Assembly (NCBI GenBank): GCA_963768775.1
Contig: CAVYIY010000008.1
Location: 613,965 to 677,964 of the forward strand
Length of the DNA: 64,000 nucleotides
Source of the DNA: FEN-33 sp963768775
GTDB taxonomy: Archaea > Thermoplasmatota > Thermoplasmata > Methanomassiliicoccales > UBA472
Reading direction: 5' to 3'
Each line of letters opens with the position of its first letter. Within the stretch, counting starts at the first letter, position 1. The notes under the pieces are model-generated. The model had not been told where the DNA came from. It saw nothing but the letters and a program-made list of their open reading frames with translations, and ran no database searches. Both the position numbers and the translations under genes were made by a program. Below, piece by piece: positions 37,146 to 48,001 of this stretch.

Positions 37146-37676
37146 TTACGGGAATCCGATGAACTTGCCGAAGTCGAACCACCCGATCAACCAGCCGAGG
37201 GCGCTTACCCATAGCACTAGGGTTGCGATCCAGGTAACGGCCAGCATGACCTTGAAGTATTTGGCCTTCTGAATGCCGAGGATTACCCAGAACATAAACC
37301 ATGCCAGGCCCCACAATATCCAGTTGACGCCGAGGATCGGCAGATTCGCATTGAACGTGTAGTAGCCGAACGGTATGGTGTTGATCGCCACGAACAAGCA
37401 GTACCAGCCGAATGCTCTAGCATCCTGACGGCCAGTGTACCAGTTCCACCCGAGCCACCAATAGGTAAAGGCGAACAGTAGCGCTTGTGCAGCGGCCGTT
37501 GGGCTTCCCCCAATGAACCAATTGAACAGAGCGGTTATAGTCGCCAAGAATCCGACCAGGAAGTTAAATATGGCCGCATCCTTCGGGTCCCCTTTACCCA
37601 TCATCACTAATAGATTCACAACCAGCACACCAGCAATATAAAGTGCTGGTAGCCCTAACACTAGTTCTCCTGCCAT
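37146..37676 (-). CDS. AmiS/UreI family amide or urea channel
   Basis: A 176-residue protein with six hydrophobic helices that matches the AmiS/UreI family (LGLPALYIAGVLVVNLLVM, LLFAFTYWWLGWNWYTG, LGVNWILWGLAWFMFW). Such proteins form hexameric channels for urea or short-chain amides. Upstream lies an amidohydrolase on the same strand, so import and hydrolysis of an amide compound is a plausible pair. There is a site GAGGGG about eight bases before the ATG. Confidence 0.88.
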   Translation of the reverse strand: MAGELVLGLPALYIAGVLVVNLLVMMGKGDPKDAAIFNFLVGFLATITALFNWFIGGSPTAAAQALLFAFTYWWLGWNWYTGRQDARAFGWYCLFVAINTIPFGYYTFNANLPILGVNWILWGLAWFMFWVILGIQKAKYFKVMLAVTWIATLVLWVSALGWLIGWFDFGKFIGFP

Positions 37677-37744
37677 TTTTCACCCCTCTTTGCTTAACTT
37701 ATCCTCTCTTTCTCCTCCTGAAAAAAGATTACAGTCATTTCTCA

Positions 37745-38361
37745 TCATTTGGCCTTTGCTGACCAAACAACTTCTCCTCCCACGATGGTCATAAGGGCTT
37801 TGATGTTCTTAACCTCATCTCCTGGTACCTTGAACGGGTCCTCAGTTAGCATGGTCAAATCGGCGAGCTTCCCCACCTCGATCGAGCCCATTTTGTCTTC
37901 TTCGCCAGTAGCGTAAGCTCCTTCGATAGTCCCCATTTTGATTGCCTGTTCCATGGGAATCTTCTGCTCTGGATGCCATCCTCCCTCTGGAATGCCATTG
38001 GGATCCTTCCTGACCGTGGCGGCATAAAGATCCATCATCGGGTTCTCTGGCTCGATTGGTGAATCGGTGCCGTTTGCCATATGCACCCCTGCATCCATCA
38101 GCGATCGGTACACATGGGCCGTCTTTTCCCTTTCCGGGCCGACCAATTTCGGAATCCAGTTCTGCGCCTTCATGAGGAAGACCGGTTGGACATTTGCGAT
38201 CACGTTGAGCTCCTTGAATTTCTTGATCGCTGCCTTGTCCAGAAGGAAACAGTGGCTGATCTTGAAGCGCGGGTCTTTCACCTTGCATTCCTTCTGCACT
38301 TCCTCGAAGATAGCCAAAACATCGGAGACTGCCCTGTCGCCCAGGGCATGGATGTCGCAAT
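37745..38361 (-). CDS. Amidohydrolase (amidohydrolase 3 family), N-terminal part missing
   Basis: The frame is open right up to about 38,361, where the DNA changes to an unrelated AT-rich piece, so about 350 N-terminal residues are absent. The remaining ~205 residues carry the family metal-site elements HCDIHALGDRAV and FKISHCFLLD, then MANGTDSPIEPENPMMDLYAA (catalytic aspartate) and the C-terminal GSIEVGKLADLTML. Relatives are YtcJ-like N-substituted amide hydrolases. It is followed on the same strand by the UreI/AmiS channel gene. Confidence 0.85.
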
Positions 38362-38369
38362 GCTTATAA
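38355..38369. other. Junction 1: archaeal to Clostridia-like DNA
   Basis: At this place a GC-moderate minus-strand gene ends in mid-frame and a very AT-rich plus-strand gene begins within ten bases. Codon use and base composition change abruptly, with no repeat, integrase or tRNA at the border. Confidence 0.8.
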
Positions 38370-38944
38370 TGAAAAATAATGGAACAGTGTTGCTGGAGAC
38401 GGATAGATTAAGATTACGTAGATTTACTACTAGTGATATAGAGCAAAGTTTTATTAATTGGGCATCTGATTTTAATTCTTCTAAATATATTGCTTATTAT
38501 CCACATAAAAGCGAAAGTGATACAGAAAACGTAATAAATCAGTGGATTCAATCATATGAAAATAAATGCGCATATATATGGGCTATAGAAGTGAAAGAAA
38601 CTGGAGAGGTAATTGGTAATATCTCTGCAAGTGTTCCGTTTGAAGCTTTAGAAACATGTGAAATTGCTTATATGCTTGGCTCTTTTTGGTGGCATAAGGG
38701 TTATGCTGTAGAGGCTTTGAAAAAAGTATTAGATTACTTATTTTCTCATGAAGGTTTTTATATGGTTGAGGCTAAATATAATATTACAAATAAGGCGTCT
38801 GGAAAGTTATTGCAGAAAATAGGGATGAAACAGGATGGAATTTTAAGGTGTAGGAGAATAGACAAAGAGTCTGGTGAAAGAAATGATTTAGCTATTTGCT
38901 CACTATTAAAAAGCGAATATACAAATAAAATTAAATCGCTCTAA
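38369..38944 (+). CDS. GNAT acetyltransferase (RimJ/RimL-like)
   Basis: A 191-residue acetyltransferase starting at ATG 38,369 (MKNNGTVLLETDRLRLRRFTTSD). The typical RimJ/RimL blocks follow: WAIEVKETGEVIGNIS, CEIAYMLGSFWWHKGYAVEALKKVLDYLF (acetyl-CoA pyrophosphate loop) and NKASGKLLQKIGMKQDGILR. It transfers acetyl from acetyl-CoA to an amine, often of a protein N-terminus or antibiotic. AT-rich codon use marks it as part of the Clostridia-like piece. The first codons lie right at the junction, so the natural start may be lost. Confidence 0.85.
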   Translation: MKNNGTVLLETDRLRLRRFTTSDIEQSFINWASDFNSSKYIAYYPHKSESDTENVINQWIQSYENKCAYIWAIEVKETGEVIGNISASVPFEALETCEIAYMLGSFWWHKGYAVEALKKVLDYLFSHEGFYMVEAKYNITNKASGKLLQKIGMKQDGILRCRRIDKESGERNDLAICSLLKSEYTNKIKSL

Positions 38945-39095
38945 TAAATCTTCAAAGTGTTAATAGTATATCTATGATAAAAAAACTAACAAATGCGATA
39001 CGTAACATTTTTGTTAGCTATAAATATTGATAAGCAAATATAAACGTAGTATAATACTGTTTAAATATGTAAATAATATGTGGAGGTGTAAGCGT

Positions 39096-40382
39096 GTGGC
39101 TTTTGTATATGGACCGCCTGTAAGGGGCGAGGATTTTGTAAATAGAACAAAAGATATATTTAAACTTATATCAGAAATCGAAACACGAACATATAATGTA
39201 GGAGATAAACCACATATTGAAGTAAGTGCACCAAGGAGAATTGGAAAGAGCAGCCTTTTATTAAAGGTTCAAGCAGAACTTAAGGATAAGGGATATACGC
39301 CAATTTATGTACAGCTTTTAGATATAGCAACGGTAGATGAATTTTTTATGAGACTTAGAAATGAAATATTAGAACATCTGCCACTTACATCAAATACTAG
39401 AGAAAAATTAAGCTGTATGTTTAGGAATATAGGATTTAATCCAACAAAGATGAAGGGCTCAGTTGATGATAAGGGAAAAATTACTGTAGATATTCAAGAT
39501 GTATTTAATTTATGCAAGGGTAGTTGGAAGGAATGCGGAACCAATGTATTTAAGCTTCTTAGAAAATATAGAGAATTAAAATTTGTTTTATTTCTTGATG
39601 AAATGGGATTTGTAAGAAAATTAAAAGATACTAATGATGTCAGGCTTGAATTTCTTAATTTTTTAAATGTAGAGCTGAGTAATCCAGACACACCTGTTTT
39701 TGTATTATGTGGTTCTCAAAATTTTTTCTTGATTTTAAGAAATATTAAATCTGAAGTATTCCAATTATGGAGGCGGAATTTTATGAGAATGCCCATAAAA
39801 GGATTCGATAAAGAGGCAACTAAAAATAAACTTTTAATACCAAATTTTAAAAGAGAAACAATATATGAAAATGAATTTTTTACAGATGAAATATTAGATG
39901 GATTAGCTGAAATGATTTATTTTATATCGAAAGGTTATCCAAGTATAATTCAAATACTAGGTGGGGATTTGACCTTTGAACTAAAATATTATATATTCTA
40001 TGGCAACCCCATAAATATGGAAACTCTAGAGCAAAAATTTATGGATATATTTAAAGAAAACATACTTCAAGATAAACAGTCTATATGCAGGGAGTTATTA
40101 TCTGAAGAGGCGCTTGGAGATGACTTTGAAAAGTATAAATCACTGATATTTAAATTATATAATAACGAAACTTTAAATATAGAATCAATAGAAAGTGAAT
40201 TGCCAAAGGAAGAACTCGATGAAGCACTTAGGGATTTGGAAGAACAGCAGTATATAGAGCTTAATGGCAGCAATTATTCTTTAGCCTATCCTTTTTTAAA
40301 GTATTTTATATGGCATCCTAGAAAAGATGCACAAAGTATAAAGGAGCTTGCGGTTCAATGGAAACAAATATTTCACTTATAA
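39096..40382 (+). CDS. AAA/STAND-like ATPase 1 of a tandem pair
   Basis: GGAGGTG at 39,082-39,088 points to GTG 39,096 as the start, giving 428 residues. The P-loop is a variant, SAPRRIGKSSLLLK; Walker B is FVLFLDEMGF; a sensor-like VFVLCGSQNFF follows. The C-terminal ~100 residues form a winged-helix-like region (LSEEALGDDFEKYKSLIFKLY, EELDEALRDLEEQQYIEL). This matches the prokaryotic ATPases of the PF01637/AAA_35 type. It overlaps the second ATPase gene by 25 bases. The role is unknown; similar ATPases serve as sensors in signalling, defence or regulation. Confidence 0.75.
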   Translation: MAFVYGPPVRGEDFVNRTKDIFKLISEIETRTYNVGDKPHIEVSAPRRIGKSSLLLKVQAELKDKGYTPIYVQLLDIATVDEFFMRLRNEILEHLPLTSNTREKLSCMFRNIGFNPTKMKGSVDDKGKITVDIQDVFNLCKGSWKECGTNVFKLLRKYRELKFVLFLDEMGFVRKLKDTNDVRLEFLNFLNVELSNPDTPVFVLCGSQNFFLILRNIKSEVFQLWRRNFMRMPIKGFDKEATKNKLLIPNFKRETIYENEFFTDEILDGLAEMIYFISKGYPSIIQILGGDLTFELKYYIFYGNPINMETLEQKFMDIFKENILQDKQSICRELLSEEALGDDFEKYKSLIFKLYNNETLNIESIESELPKEELDEALRDLEEQQYIELNGSNYSLAYPFLKYFIWHPRKDAQSIKELAVQWKQIFHL

Positions 40383-41285
40383 GTAGTTCACATATTAAAG
40401 AATTGAGGCTAATAGAAACCATGCTTGAAGCTTTTAAAAATGGACATAAAACTTCCGCAGCTTTAGTTGAGTCAAAAAGGTATGGGCAAGACCGCATTAT
40501 TAAAGCTTATCTGCAATAAATTTGGAGATGAGTTCTCTTTTATTAACATTAAAGCTAATAGTATAGCAAATTCATATCATTTTTTTAAGAATATAGCACA
40601 GGAACTTGACTATTATCCTCTTGAAACAAAGGAATGGAAGGCTTATGCGGATAGTCTCTTTGCTTATATAGAAATGTCCAATAAGAAATATGTTTTAGCT
40701 ATAGATGATTGTCATTATTTAGCATCAAGTAAGAGTGAAGTATTGTCTTACATAAGAAATAAATATCAAGAATTGGACAATCTGTTTATAATACTAACTC
40801 TTGATGAGGAGTATAAAAGAAAGCTATTTGCATATGATAAAGCATTTTTTGGACAACTAAAGATAATAGAATTAAGAGAATTATCTTATGAAGAAACAGA
40901 AAAAGTGGTAAAAGCTTTAGTGACTAATGTAAATAAGGAAACTATAGATACTATATATTGCTATAGCGAGGGAAATCCGCGTTTTATAGAAATGTTAAGT
41001 TTATTAGCTTTAGGAAATAAAAGCAGGGATAGTTTATTGCACGCCTTTAAAAAGTATTTTGAAACTGCATTTAATAATGAATTAAGCCCGCAAGTTAGGT
41101 CAATACTGAGGGTTATGGTTCAAAATGAAAATATAAATGTAGCTGAAATAACTAAATTGCTTTATTCAGATTCAGGGGTTATTTCTACTCAGTTAAAGAG
41201 ATTAAATGCTAAGGGGCTTATAATAAAGGATGAGAAAACAAATAGGTATAGGGTTAAAAACTATTTTAAATTACTATTAGGGTAA
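40358..41285 (+). CDS. AAA ATPase 2 of the tandem pair, frameshifted
   Basis: The ATG at 40,358 (METNISLIS) has AAGGAG upstream and lies inside the end of the first gene. The frame breaks at the A-run near 40,475; removing one A gives ESKGMGKTALLK, a good Walker A. Walker B is YVLAIDDCHYL, then a sensor region LDNLFIILTLDEEYKRKLF and an arginine finger-like GNPRFIEML. The C-terminus is a winged helix (SILRVMVQNENINVAEITKLLYSDSGVISTQLKRLN, here quoted in part). With the first gene it forms a two-ATPase operon of unknown purpose, resembling ORC/Cdc6-like or exeA-like ATPases. Confidence 0.72.
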
Positions 41286-41371
41286 GAGATTTGTTGTCGT
41301 GCCTTAGAAAAAGTTTTTTTTGCTAAATCAAATGAATTTCATCAAAGGACTACTGTGGGAGCGAAAAATTG

Positions 41372-41555
41372 TTACTTCGCAGCATATTGCTTTTCGTAGT
41401 CTCTTTTCATATTATGTTCAAATTTTTTAACATAAGCTTTTGAAAATTCTTCTGGAGATACTTTAAAGCGATTAAGGGTATCCATATAGTACATCATGAC
41501 ATCACAAAGTTCTTCAACAAAATGATCTCTTACGGCGGGATATGATAGATATTGA
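41372..41555 (-). CDS. MazG-like nucleotide pyrophosphohydrolase, N-terminal part missing
   Basis: Only ~55-60 C-terminal residues remain: PAVRDHFVEELCDVMMYYMDTL has the ExxD metal motif of MazG/dUTPase-like pyrophosphohydrolases, followed by FKVSPEEFSKAYVKKFEHNMKRDYEKQY. The gene is cut near 41,550 by the second junction. It belongs to the AT-rich Clostridia-like piece. Confidence 0.75.
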
Positions 41556-41600
41556 GAAAACGGTTGACTACGGGAAAGAATCTGGTTTCGGAACATCTGG
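41540..41600. other. Junction 2: Clostridia-like to Ignavibacteria-like DNA
   Basis: The MazG-like frame loses family similarity near 41,550. Beyond about 41,570 the base composition is less AT-rich and the following genes have Bacteroidota/Ignavibacteria character. I cannot fix the exact base from the sequence alone. Confidence 0.65.
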
Positions 41601-41727
41601 TCGGTGAAAGCATATTGACCACCGGGCTTGCATTAAGCGCGAAGTACTTGACCATTCCTGCGGTGTTGTTTCCATCGGTCCGTTCAACTGTATGCCAAGC
41701 CGGCTGTCGGAAGCAATACTTAAATGA

Positions 41728-41925
41728 AGAGATGACGCTTGGAAGGGAAATATAAACACGGGAAATTTAAAGAAGAACGGATACCCGAATTCCATAACTA
41801 CACTCCCCTTTTTATATATAGAATCGGACGGTAACCCGTTTCCACAGATAACACAATCAAAGCTTGAAATATTTATGCTTCAGTCCGAGAAGATATATAA
41901 AGTAATGAAGGAAATGAGTCATTGA
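41728..41925 (+). CDS. C-terminal fragment of an unknown protein
   Basis: The frame ending at TGA 41,923-41,925 reads YIESDGNPFPQITQSKLEIF ... KIYKVMKEMSH and overlaps the next start as TGATG. A continuation upstream in another frame (KEERIPEFHNYTP) shows that one base is probably lost in the C/T run near 41,812. The true N-terminus is not in the window or is broken. Unknown family; translationally coupled to the aminotransferase. Confidence 0.45.
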   Translation, partial: RDDAWKGNINTGNLKKNGYPNSITTLPFLYIESDGNPFPQITQSKLEIFMLQSEKIYKVMKEMSH

Positions 41926-43092
41926 TGGGCTTAGCAGAAAAAGAAAAAGAATATTTATTCCATACATATAAACGCCTCCCGCTTGAAATAGAGTACGGAG
42001 AAGGTGTTTATCTTTTTTCCAAAGACGGAAAACGTTACCTCGACATGTTTGGAGGTTTAGCAGTCAATGCGCTGGGCTACGGGAATAAACGAATTATCGA
42101 TGCGATAAATAAACAAAGCGGGAAATACATACATTTATCAAATTATTTTTTGCAAACACCCCAGATTGAGCTTGCAGAGCTTCTTGTAAAAAACACTGAT
42201 TTCAAAAAAGTTTTTTTTACAAACAGCGGAACAGAATCTGTTGAAGGTGCAATAAAAATAGCACGGAAATGGGGAAACAACACCAGGAAAAGGAAAATCA
42301 TTTCTTTTACAAATTCATTTCACGGCAGGACATTCGGCGCTCTTTCATTAATGGATAAAAAGGGATACAAAGATGGATTTGGTCCTTTTCTTGATAATAT
42401 CGAAATTATTGAATACAATAATATCGAACAGCTAAAAAAATCTGTTGAAGAAACGACATGCGCTTTAATTCTTGAATTTATTCAGGGTGAAGGCGGGATA
42501 CAGGAAGCCTCACAATGATTTTGTAAATGAAATACATTCACTTCAGCAAAAATACGGGTTTCTGCTTATAGCGGATGAAATTCAGAGCGGTATTGGAAGG
42601 ACAGGAAAATTCTTTAGTTTTCAACATTTTAAAGTGAAACCCGATATTGTAGTTATAGCAAAACCGATTGGAGGAGGGTTGCCGCTGGGTGCAATTCTTG
42701 GAGCGGAAAAGATAGCAGATATTTTAGAGCCCGGTATGCACGGAACAACATTCGGAGGAAACCCGGTAGCCTGCGCTGCCGGTATTGCCGTTTTGCAGGA
42801 AATCTCGGAAAATAAATTGATAGAAAATGCGGAAAAGACAGGGAATATTTTAAAATCGGGGCTATTAGAATTACAGAAAAAGTATCCTGAAAAGATAAAT
42901 GAAGTCAGGGGAAAAGGGCTGATGCTGGGAATGGAATTAAAACAAAATGGCGATACAGCAGTCGCTCAAATGAGAGAAAGAGGAATACTAATAAACTGTA
43001 CAAATCAAAATGTCCTACGATTTTTACCGCCGCTCATTATTGATGAAGGGCATATTGACATATGTTTATCGGAGCTTGAATCTGTAATGTAA
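41925..43092 (+). CDS. argD: Class III aminotransferase, acetylornithine type, one frameshift
   Basis: Starting at ATG 41,925, the first ~198 residues (LFSKDGKRYLDMFGGLAVNALGY, FFTNSGTESVEGAIKIARKW, FHGRTFGALS, EFIQGEGG) and after a frame change near 42,515 the rest (LLIADEIQSGIGRTGKFFSF, IAKPIGGGLPLGA with the PLP lysine, TFGGNPVACAAGIAVL, VRGKGLMLGME) form a complete ~390-residue enzyme. These are the acetylornithine/succinyldiaminopimelate aminotransferase signatures. It would transaminate N-acetylglutamate semialdehyde in arginine synthesis; other omega-amino acid aminotransferases are hard to exclude. Confidence 0.85.
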
Positions 43093-43118
43093 AGAGCTAT
43101 AAAATTAGTTTTATAATT

Positions 43119-46100
43119 TTAAATTCTTTTTTTGTAAGACAGCTCGGTAAAATTTATATTATATTCTGTTCCGATTTCATTATTTATTTCTACTGTCCCG
43201 TCGAGCTGTTCCACCAGGGACTGGATAAGTTCGGTCCCTAAAGAATCCGGTTGTTTGAAATTAAAGTCCTTCGGCAAACCGACCCCATCATCGCGGAAAG
43301 ACAGGTTATAATTACCATTGTCAATCGATGAAATCAAAATTGAAATTACCCCTCTCTTTTTGCCAGGAAACGCATGCTTTAAAGAATTTGACATTAACTC
43401 GCAAACCAGCAAACCGCACGGGATTGCCGTATCGATTCCGAAATAAATATTCCTTGCATTAATATTAATCATCAATATGTTTATCCCTGTGAGAATAAAT
43501 ATTCATAATGTCTTTTGAGAGAGCTGATAAATATTCCTGGAAATTGATATTATTAAGGTTTTCGAGACCTGTACAGCTGTTGATGGATGAGTGCCATAGA
43601 GCGAATCCGGTTCTGGCTTACATTAAAATACTCAATAATTTTGGGGTCTTTAATATAAGTGGATTGCAGCTTTAAAGAGACTGGAAATTATCTGTAAATT
43701 ATTTTTTACCCGGTGGTGAATTTCCCTTAACATAATTTCTTTTTCTTTTAACGAATCTTTAAGCTGTTCGTCTTTTAGTTTCTTTTCGGTAATATCATCC
43801 AGAATACCAAGATAATGAGTGATTTCCCCATTTTCGTTTTTAACCGGTGATATGGATACATTTTCCCAGAAGAAATCACCTTTTTTGTTTTTATTTAACA
43901 GCTCGCCTTTCCACTCGTTTCCGTGTAAGTTATAGTTTTCCAGAGCTCCTCATATTTGGAAAATTCCGTTTTCCCGGATTTCTTAATGCGGGGGTTTTTC
44001 CCTATAACTTCATTGTAGTTATAACCTGTGACCTTTGTAAATTGCGGATTAACGTATTCTATATTTCCTTTTTTATCGGTGATAATTACAGAGGAAGAAC
44101 TTTGCTGGACTGCACGGGATAGTTTACGCAGCTCATTCTCAGTTCTTTTTCTTTCCGTTATATCTTCTGAAATACCAAGGAGATACTGGGGATTCCCATC
44201 GAATCGCAGACAGGGATTTTTTTTGTATGCAAAATCCTTTCACCCATGTTCCCTGTTTTTATTTTTTCTTCAGGGATATCCTGCAGTTTTTTACTTTGAA
44301 GGACTTCATTATCCTTGTCGACATAAAAATCGGCATTTTCTTTTGGAAAAGAAATCATAATCATTTTTCCCGATGAGTTCTTCTTTTGAAAATCCAAACA
44401 TATCCTGCGCTGCTTTATTAACCTTTAAAAACCGGTGCTCAATGGCATCTTTTACAAAAAGTGCATCCGGAATATTCTCGATAATACTATCCAAAAATCT
44501 TTCATTTTCTAATAATTTATTCTGAATTTTTTTTCGTTCGGTAATGTCACGGGCTATTCCCTGAACGGCATAAGGGTTTCCATCCTTCATTATCAGGGAG
44601 CTTTTTGTTTCAATATAAAAGTATCTACCATCTTTGCTTTTTGCATAAAACTCGAGCGGTTCTTTTTGAGAACCTGTTTTCAACAGCTCCTCCAGAGCAA
44701 CAATATACTTTAGCAAGATATTCACCTTCCAGCAGGTCGGTAAAGTTAACGTTCGGTATATCATCTCTCGTATATCCGAATAATTCCAGACCGGTCTTAT
44801 TGCAATCAACAAAATTTCCTTCAAAGTCGTGAATAAATACAATATCAAACGAACGGTCGAAAAGGGCATTGTAACGCTCTTCACTGTCTTTAAGGGCTTC
44901 CTGAATCTTTATTTTTTCCGTAACATCAGTATCAGCTCCGCGATAACCAAGCAAATTTCCATCTTTATCCAGTAATCGGAACACCATTTGTTTCCAGAAC
45001 GACCAATCTTCCGGATTTATGTACATTAGTGTTTAATAGATTCTTTATGGGTTGTTTTTCCGAAAAAACCTGTAAAGCAGCGTTTTTTAAAGCATCCTTC
45101 GATTTAGGTTCAAATAAATCATAAAAATATTTTTTACCGACAATTTCTTCAGGCTTATACCCCAATATACCTTCGACGATAGGGCTGGAATAAGTATAAA
45201 GCCCTTCGGGATTAACTTCCCAAATCCATTCCCCTGCATTTTCAGATAATTGTTTAAACCTTTCTTCACTTATCACAAGTGCTTCTTCTGATATTTTCCT
45301 GTCCGTAACATCAGTAGTGATACCATCAAGCCGGATGATTATTCCCATATCATCCCTGTATACATTAATATTATTTTCAATCCAGCGGATTTCACCATTT
45401 TTAAAAACAATCCTGTATTTGTCCGAGTAAGCGTTTTCATTTGAGGTGAGATGTTCGTGAAGCTTAACCTTAGATTTATCTTCAGGGTGAATTATATCGA
45501 ACCATAAATTGAAATTATCAAAAAATTCTTTCTGTGTTCTGCCGAATACTTTTTCACAAGACGGGGAAATTTGTAAGAGTTTTCTAATTTCCAGATCCGC
45601 ACGACCATATCACATTATCAAGGTTATCAAAAATATTCTGTAACTGTACCTTTGTTTTGTTAATCTCTTCCTGAGCTGCTCTTTTTTCCGTCACATCATT
45701 TACAAAACTATCAGGACTTCATTCCCATCATAAATCATCGGATAGCTTGTTATCTCGGCATTACATCAAACTTCCATCTTTCTTCAGGTGGCGGGATTCT
45801 GTCTTATATATGGAACGAGTCTCCCTTAAAAGCTTGAGCAATTTCGGAACATCCTCTTTAGGTCTTATATCGGTCAGCTTAAGGCTCAGGAATTCTTCAT
45901 ATGAATATCCGTAATTTTTATATTGCTGCTTCATTTACGTTGTAATATTCCAGGGTTTTTCGTTCAACAATAAGAACAGGATTCGGGATTGATTCGGAAC
46001 AGCTGCCTGTATTTATGTTCGGAAATCTGAAACGCGAGCAATACTTTTTTTCTTTCTGCAATCTCGCTTTGAGCCTGCTGATAAAGTATTGCGTTTTGCA

Positions 46101-48001
46101 TAGCTACAGCAATCTGGGGGGATAATGCTTCAAGAAACTTCAAATCGTTATCTGTATAAGCATTTTTTTTAATGCTCATTATCTGAAGCACACCTATAAC
46201 TTCATTTTTTATTTTTAATGCTACAAGTAAGGCAGAATTAATAATTTCAGATTCTTCCGGATGTATATCATCCAAAATCCCTTTTTCAGAATATGTAAAT
46301 CTTGTGTTGCTGTTTTTTAGTTCAGCCAGATAATTATTCATTAACCTCGATTTACCGTCGCGAATAACCCGGCTTTGTGTACCTTTGCCTTCAGGTTCCA
46401 GAGGGATTTTAGGAAAATTTTTCACATCAACAAAAAATCCGTCATGGGTGGCATAAGCGCAGGAAATTAAATTGCTTGCCGGATCAAATGAAGACACAAC
46501 AAAATCATTACACGGGATTCTGCTTTCAATAATTTCCTGTGTATTTTTAAATATCGTGTTCAGGTCAAGGGAATTTCCGAGTTTAACACCACTCTGATAG
46601 AGTGATTCAATTTCAGCAGATTTATTCCGGAGCGCGATTCAACGTTCTTTCTTTCGCTTATATCACGTGTGAAAGCAACTATATATTCATTGTTTTCGAA
46701 GACAAGATAATTTGCAAGGATTTCTATCGGGATAAATTTTCCATCCGGCTTTTTTTACCGTTTCTCCAAGGTCAATCCCCATTTCCTTTAATTTTTTCAG
46801 AAAAGCAGACCATGTTTTTTTAGTTGAAGAAATATCAAAATCCCATACATGCAGATTAAGGAAATCAGCTTTATTTGTGCCAAACAAATTGCAGGCAGCT
46901 TCGTTAACATCTGTAAACTTACCATCCATATTTACCCAGGTTATTGCATCAGCGGCTTTATCTACAGAAAATTGTGTTAACAAAAGAGCTTTTTCGGCTT
47001 TCTTTCTTTCCTCGATTTCTTTCTGAGCCTGCTCATAAAGCTTTGCATTCACAACAGCCGCGGCAATCTGCGGGGTGAATGCTTCGTAAATTTAAGATGA
47101 TGTTCATTATAAGCATTTAGATTTGTACTTAACACCTGGATAACCCCAATCACTTATTATTGTATTTAATCGGAACCATTAAGGGCGGATTTTTCAAGGT
47201 CTCCTTTTCTGAGGCGTCTCATCGATAAACTTTGCCTTTGGAATCGACGAAAAATTTCCGCTTGCTCTTCTTAATTGTGGGTGCGAAATCCGGTATGAGC
47301 AATGATTTTCCTGACTTTATAACATCACTTTGAGTTCCAATCCCTTCAGGCATTATATAAAGTAAGAGGCGGTAATGTTGATACATCATAGAGCTCCCTT
47401 CCTGTAACCATAAACTCACATCTTATCAGATTATCGGCTTCGTTAAAGGTGGAAACTACAAACATGTCACACCCGTAAACTGCTTTACGATCTCATAAGT
47501 ATTTGTAGCAGATGTAAGGAGGTCAAGATGAGTTCCCGAGCGTTATCCCTGCTTTATACAAACGGATATTTCAAGAGTTCTTCTGCTTAATTCCTCCCGG
47601 GTTTTGAGTCCGTTCTCTTTTGAGCTCTATATCTTTTAAAGCTTTTTTTATGATGAATATTAATCTGGCTATATTATGAATGTTAACAAAATCAATTGCT
47701 TCCGATCTTATTGCGTCGGTCACAATCTTTTCATTCACAACTTCGGATATGAGGATAATAGCGGAGTATCGGGCAATATTTTCCTGATATGTTCTAAATT
47801 GAAATCATCGTTGCGTGATATCAGACTCATTGTTGCAAATACAAGGTCCCACGTTTGCTTTTTTGCAACGGGTTCGAACTCTTCCTTATTATCTATCCTA
47901 AGCCATAAAGGTTCAAATTCTCCTTTCTGCAATTGATCTACTATGGAATAAGTTACTTCAGGAGAATCATCAATTATTAATAATTTCAGGGAGATCTTCA
48001 T
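43119..48001 (-). pseudogene. Giant REC-GAF-PAS hybrid sensor histidine kinase, many frameshifts
   Basis: Read from 48,001 downward: a receiver-like domain (SLKLLIIDDSPEVTYSIVDQL; 47,735-48,001), GAF remnant (47,060-47,460), PAS (46,687-47,052, ITWVNMDGKFTDVNEAACNLFG), GAF (45,964-46,600, NALLYQQAQ-like AILYQQAQSEIAERKK), then four or more PAS domains (ERFKQLSENAGEWIWEV; ERYNALFDRSFDIVFIHDFEG; LDSIIENIPDALFVKD; one near 43,800-44,100), a HisKA_2 helix (LREIHHRVKNNLQIIS near 43,700-43,735) with the phospho-acceptor histidine, and a HATPase domain (43,119-43,475; CELMSNSLKHAF, RDDGVGLPKDF). Well over five indels and stops interrupt it. If intact it would be ~1,600 residues, soluble, with light/redox/ligand-sensing PAS modules. 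In the receiver the usual phospho-acceptor Asp is replaced (WDLVFATMS). Confidence 0.75.

Noticed and set aside
38360..38371. Natural insertion of a Clostridial gene cassette by a transposon
   Set aside because: No inverted repeats, target duplication or transposase are found at the joint, and a second unrelated joint follows 3 kb later.
43847..44360. Plus-strand frames opposite the sensor kinase
   Set aside because: They are Phe/Ser/Leu-rich antisense of PAS-domain coding sequence.
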